64,000 bases of DNA from Streptomyces parvus. GTDB taxonomy: Bacteria; Actinomycetota; Actinomycetes; Streptomycetales; Streptomycetaceae. The translations under genes and the position numbers were made by a program. Under the pieces are notes generated by a model. It did no database searches. It had not been told where the DNA came from and saw only the letters and a program-made list of their open reading frames with translations. This document shows positions 62,392 through 64,000 of this stretch, piece after piece (positions within the stretch are counted from its first letter, which is position 1; every line of letters starts with the position of its first letter). The stretch lies in contig NZ_CP135078.1 in NCBI RefSeq assembly GCF_032121415.1, forward strand, positions 150,349-214,348. Direction: 5' to 3'.

Positions 62392-63642
62392 ATGAACACA
62401 TGGCGGCGATTGCTGGTCGCGGTGGTGTGCGGTGTCGCGGTGGCGAGCATCTATGCCGCGCAGCCGGTTCTGGAGCCTATGGGGCGTGACCTCGGTGTGC
62501 CGCCGGAGCTCACGGGCTGGATCGTCGCCACCGGCCAGTTCGGCTATCTGGCAGGGCTGTTGCTCCTGGTGCCGCTCGGCGACGTGGTCGACAGGCGCCG
62601 CCTCATCGCCGTGCACCTGGCGGTCGCCGCAGCCGGAATGATCGTGACCGCCTCCGCGTCGTCAGCGTCGCAGGCGTTCGTGGGGCTCGCGGCGGCCGGG
62701 CTGTTCGCGGTCGTGGTGCAGACTACGGTGGCCTACGCCGCGTCGGCTTCCCCGCCTGCCGAACGCGGGCGGACCATCGGTGTCGTGACTACGGGCGTCG
62801 TGATCGGCATCCTGGGCGCGCGGATCGTCGCCGGCGCCCTCGCCGACGTGGGGGGCTGGCGCAGCGTCTACGTCGCGCTCGCGGCCCTCTCCCTCGTGCT
62901 CGCGGCCTTGGTACTCGCCGTCCTGCCGCCGGAGACACGTACCAGCCCCGTCGCGGGATACCGGCAAGTCGTCGGCTCGCTCGGCGGACTGTTCGGGCAG
63001 CGCGCCTTCCTGACGCACGGCCTCATCGCGTTCTTCCTGTTCGCGTCATTCGGCACGCTATGGAGCGGCCTGTCCCTGCCGCTGGCGGACGCACCCTGGC
63101 AGCTGAGCGAAAGCCAGATCGGACTGTTCGGCATCGCCGGACTCGCGGGCGCACTCGGCGCGGCCCGCGCGGGTCGGTGGGCGGACGCGGGGCACGCGGC
63201 CCCGGCCAGCGGCCTCGCGCTCGCCCTCCTCGTCCTCTCATGGGTGGCGATCGCCCAACTCCCCCGGTCCCTGGGGCTTCTCATCGTCGGCATCGTCGTT
63301 CTCGACTTCGCGGTCCAGGTTGTGCACGTGAGCAACCAGCACGTGCTCACTGCCACGCATCCCGACTGCGTGAGCAGCGTGATCGGCGGCTACATGGTCT
63401 TCTACTCACTCGGCTCCGCCCTCGGCGCGGCCACGACCACCCCCGTCTTCACCGCCTACGGCTGGGCAGGATCCAGTCTCCTCGGAGCCGGGTTCGCTAC
63501 CTGCGCGCTGGTCGTCTCGGTGGTCGGCAGGCACGCCCACCACCTGGGCTTCAGAGGTCCCGCCGAACAAGTCGGCGGAGCGGCCAGCGGTGCGTCGCCG
63601 CGTTTGCGACCGGAACCCGCGGCAGACATTTCCGCTTCATGA
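62392..63642 (+). CDS. MFS exporter (AraJ/sugar-efflux-like)
   Basis: A 416-aa transporter with twelve predicted membrane helices: VVCGVAVASIYAAQPVLEPM in helix 1 and LVPLGDVVDRRRLIAVHLAV as the loop after helix 2. The second half starts at LTHGLIAFFLFASFGTLWSG. I start at the ATG at 62392; an ATG three codons earlier is possible. Divergent HxlR-MFS pairs are usually inducible drug or metabolite efflux systems. Confidence 0.85.
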   Translation: MNTWRRLLVAVVCGVAVASIYAAQPVLEPMGRDLGVPPELTGWIVATGQFGYLAGLLLLVPLGDVVDRRRLIAVHLAVAAAGMIVTASASSASQAFVGLAAAGLFAVVVQTTVAYAASASPPAERGRTIGVVTTGVVIGILGARIVAGALADVGGWRSVYVALAALSLVLAALVLAVLPPETRTSPVAGYRQVVGSLGGLFGQRAFLTHGLIAFFLFASFGTLWSGLSLPLADAPWQLSESQIGLFGIAGLAGALGAARAGRWADAGHAAPASGLALALLVLSWVAIAQLPRSLGLLIVGIVVLDFAVQVVHVSNQHVLTATHPDCVSSVIGGYMVFYSLGSALGAATTTPVFTAYGWAGSSLLGAGFATCALVVSVVGRHAHHLGFRGPAEQVGGAASGASPRLRPEPAADISAS

Positions 63643-64000
63643 GCCATCGATGAATTCCTTTGGAGCTGCTCGCCGGTGAGCGTGACCCGGCGGCTTTTCA
63701 CGTTCGACAGCCATACTCCGAGCCGCACAGACGTCCATCGCGGTGTTTGGAGCGGCGAGGGTTTCGTACGTGGTGGCGTAGGCCCGGGCCGCACTGAGGT
63801 TTTCCTCCCATGCCGCGTCCGCCGGGTCCCAGACGATGCCGAGCGCTTCCAGGTCCTCGGCCCGCTCGGGGAGCATGATCCCGGCCCGCATCGCGCGGCG
63901 CTGATCGGACAGCCACCGCCCCAGCGGGAACCCGCCCTCACCCGCCTCGTCCCCGCCTTCACCCCGTACGCCACGACCCTCGACGTGGTTGTAGGGGACG
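63637..64000 (-). CDS. helicase-associated-domain protein, 3' end only
   Basis: The reading frame enters from beyond the right edge and stops at 63637. It contains FPLGRWLSDQRRAMRAGIML followed by LPERAEDLEALGIVWDPADA, the repeat unit called the helicase-associated (HA) domain, found in tandem at the ends of large Streptomyces plasmid- and chromosome-arm-borne helicase proteins. About 121 codons are visible. Whether a helicase core is attached cannot be seen. Confidence 0.7.
   Translation of the reverse strand, partial: VPYNHVEGRGVRGEGGDEAGEGGFPLGRWLSDQRRAMRAGIMLPERAEDLEALGIVWDPADAAWEENLSAARAYATTYETLAAPNTAMDVCAARSMAVEREKPPGHAHRRAAPKEFIDGS

Overview
The window is GC-rich DNA with streptomycete codon use, frequent GTG/TTG starts and clear GGAGG-type ribosome sites; a Streptomyces chromosome or giant linear plasmid is the natural source. 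No rRNA, tRNA, integrase, transposase or CRISPR array is visible.

From about 1.8 to 47.9 kb it holds most of a chromoprotein enediyne biosynthetic cluster of the C-1027 type. The decisive gene is a 143-aa secreted apoprotein (40795-41226) whose 110-residue mature part follows the C-1027 apoprotein almost residue for residue as I recall it. The peripheral pathways are present as sets. (1) Beta-tyrosine branch: MIO aminomutase (14458), adenylation enzyme (11756), carrier protein (16180), flavin halogenase (42609), phenol hydroxylase (21053) and ester-forming condensation enzyme (16506). (2) Dimethylamino-deoxysugar branch: nucleotidylyltransferase (41358), 4,6-dehydratase (25847), epimerase (29872), C-methyltransferase (37515), N-methyltransferase (38786), aminotransferase (39517) and glycosyltransferase (26842). 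(3) Benzoxazolinate branch from chorismate: ADIC synthase (34028), amidotransferase (35506), iron-sulfur flavoprotein dehydrogenase (31890), CoA ligases (32558 and 22856), FAD monooxygenase (28265), P450 (6962), O-methyltransferase (8276) and membrane acyltransferase (30549). Epoxide hydrolase (36242), an SgcJ-like protein (19508), several exporters and a UvrA-like resistance protein complete it. The enediyne PKS and its core cassette are not in the window and should lie to the left of position 1, if present.

The left edge (0.3-6.9 kb) has a helix-turn-helix/TPR regulator, a double carrier protein whose first domain has lost its serine, a 54-aa secreted peptide, an SDR, an AhpD-like protein and an acyl-CoA-dehydrogenase-type monooxygenase. 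GGCAA/TTGCC inverted repeats surround the regulator and the peptide gene.

From 49.6 to 61.6 kb the content changes. Two paralogous replication-type modules lie about 9 kb apart in the same orientation. Each has a nested palindromic region built on GGGACTGA repeats, a P4/D5-type primase-helicase and a small unknown protein. The right-hand module keeps an intact Prim-Pol primase-polymerase; the left-hand one has only what looks like its last two dozen codons. Between them sit a MetE-like protein, an AhpD-like protein and an unusual tightly coupled pair: a FAD/NAD(P)-binding protein and a stand-alone PEP-utilising protein (swivelling phosphohistidine domain plus enzyme-I-like barrel). The right edge has a HxlR regulator divergent from an MFS exporter, and the 3' end of a helicase-associated-domain gene.
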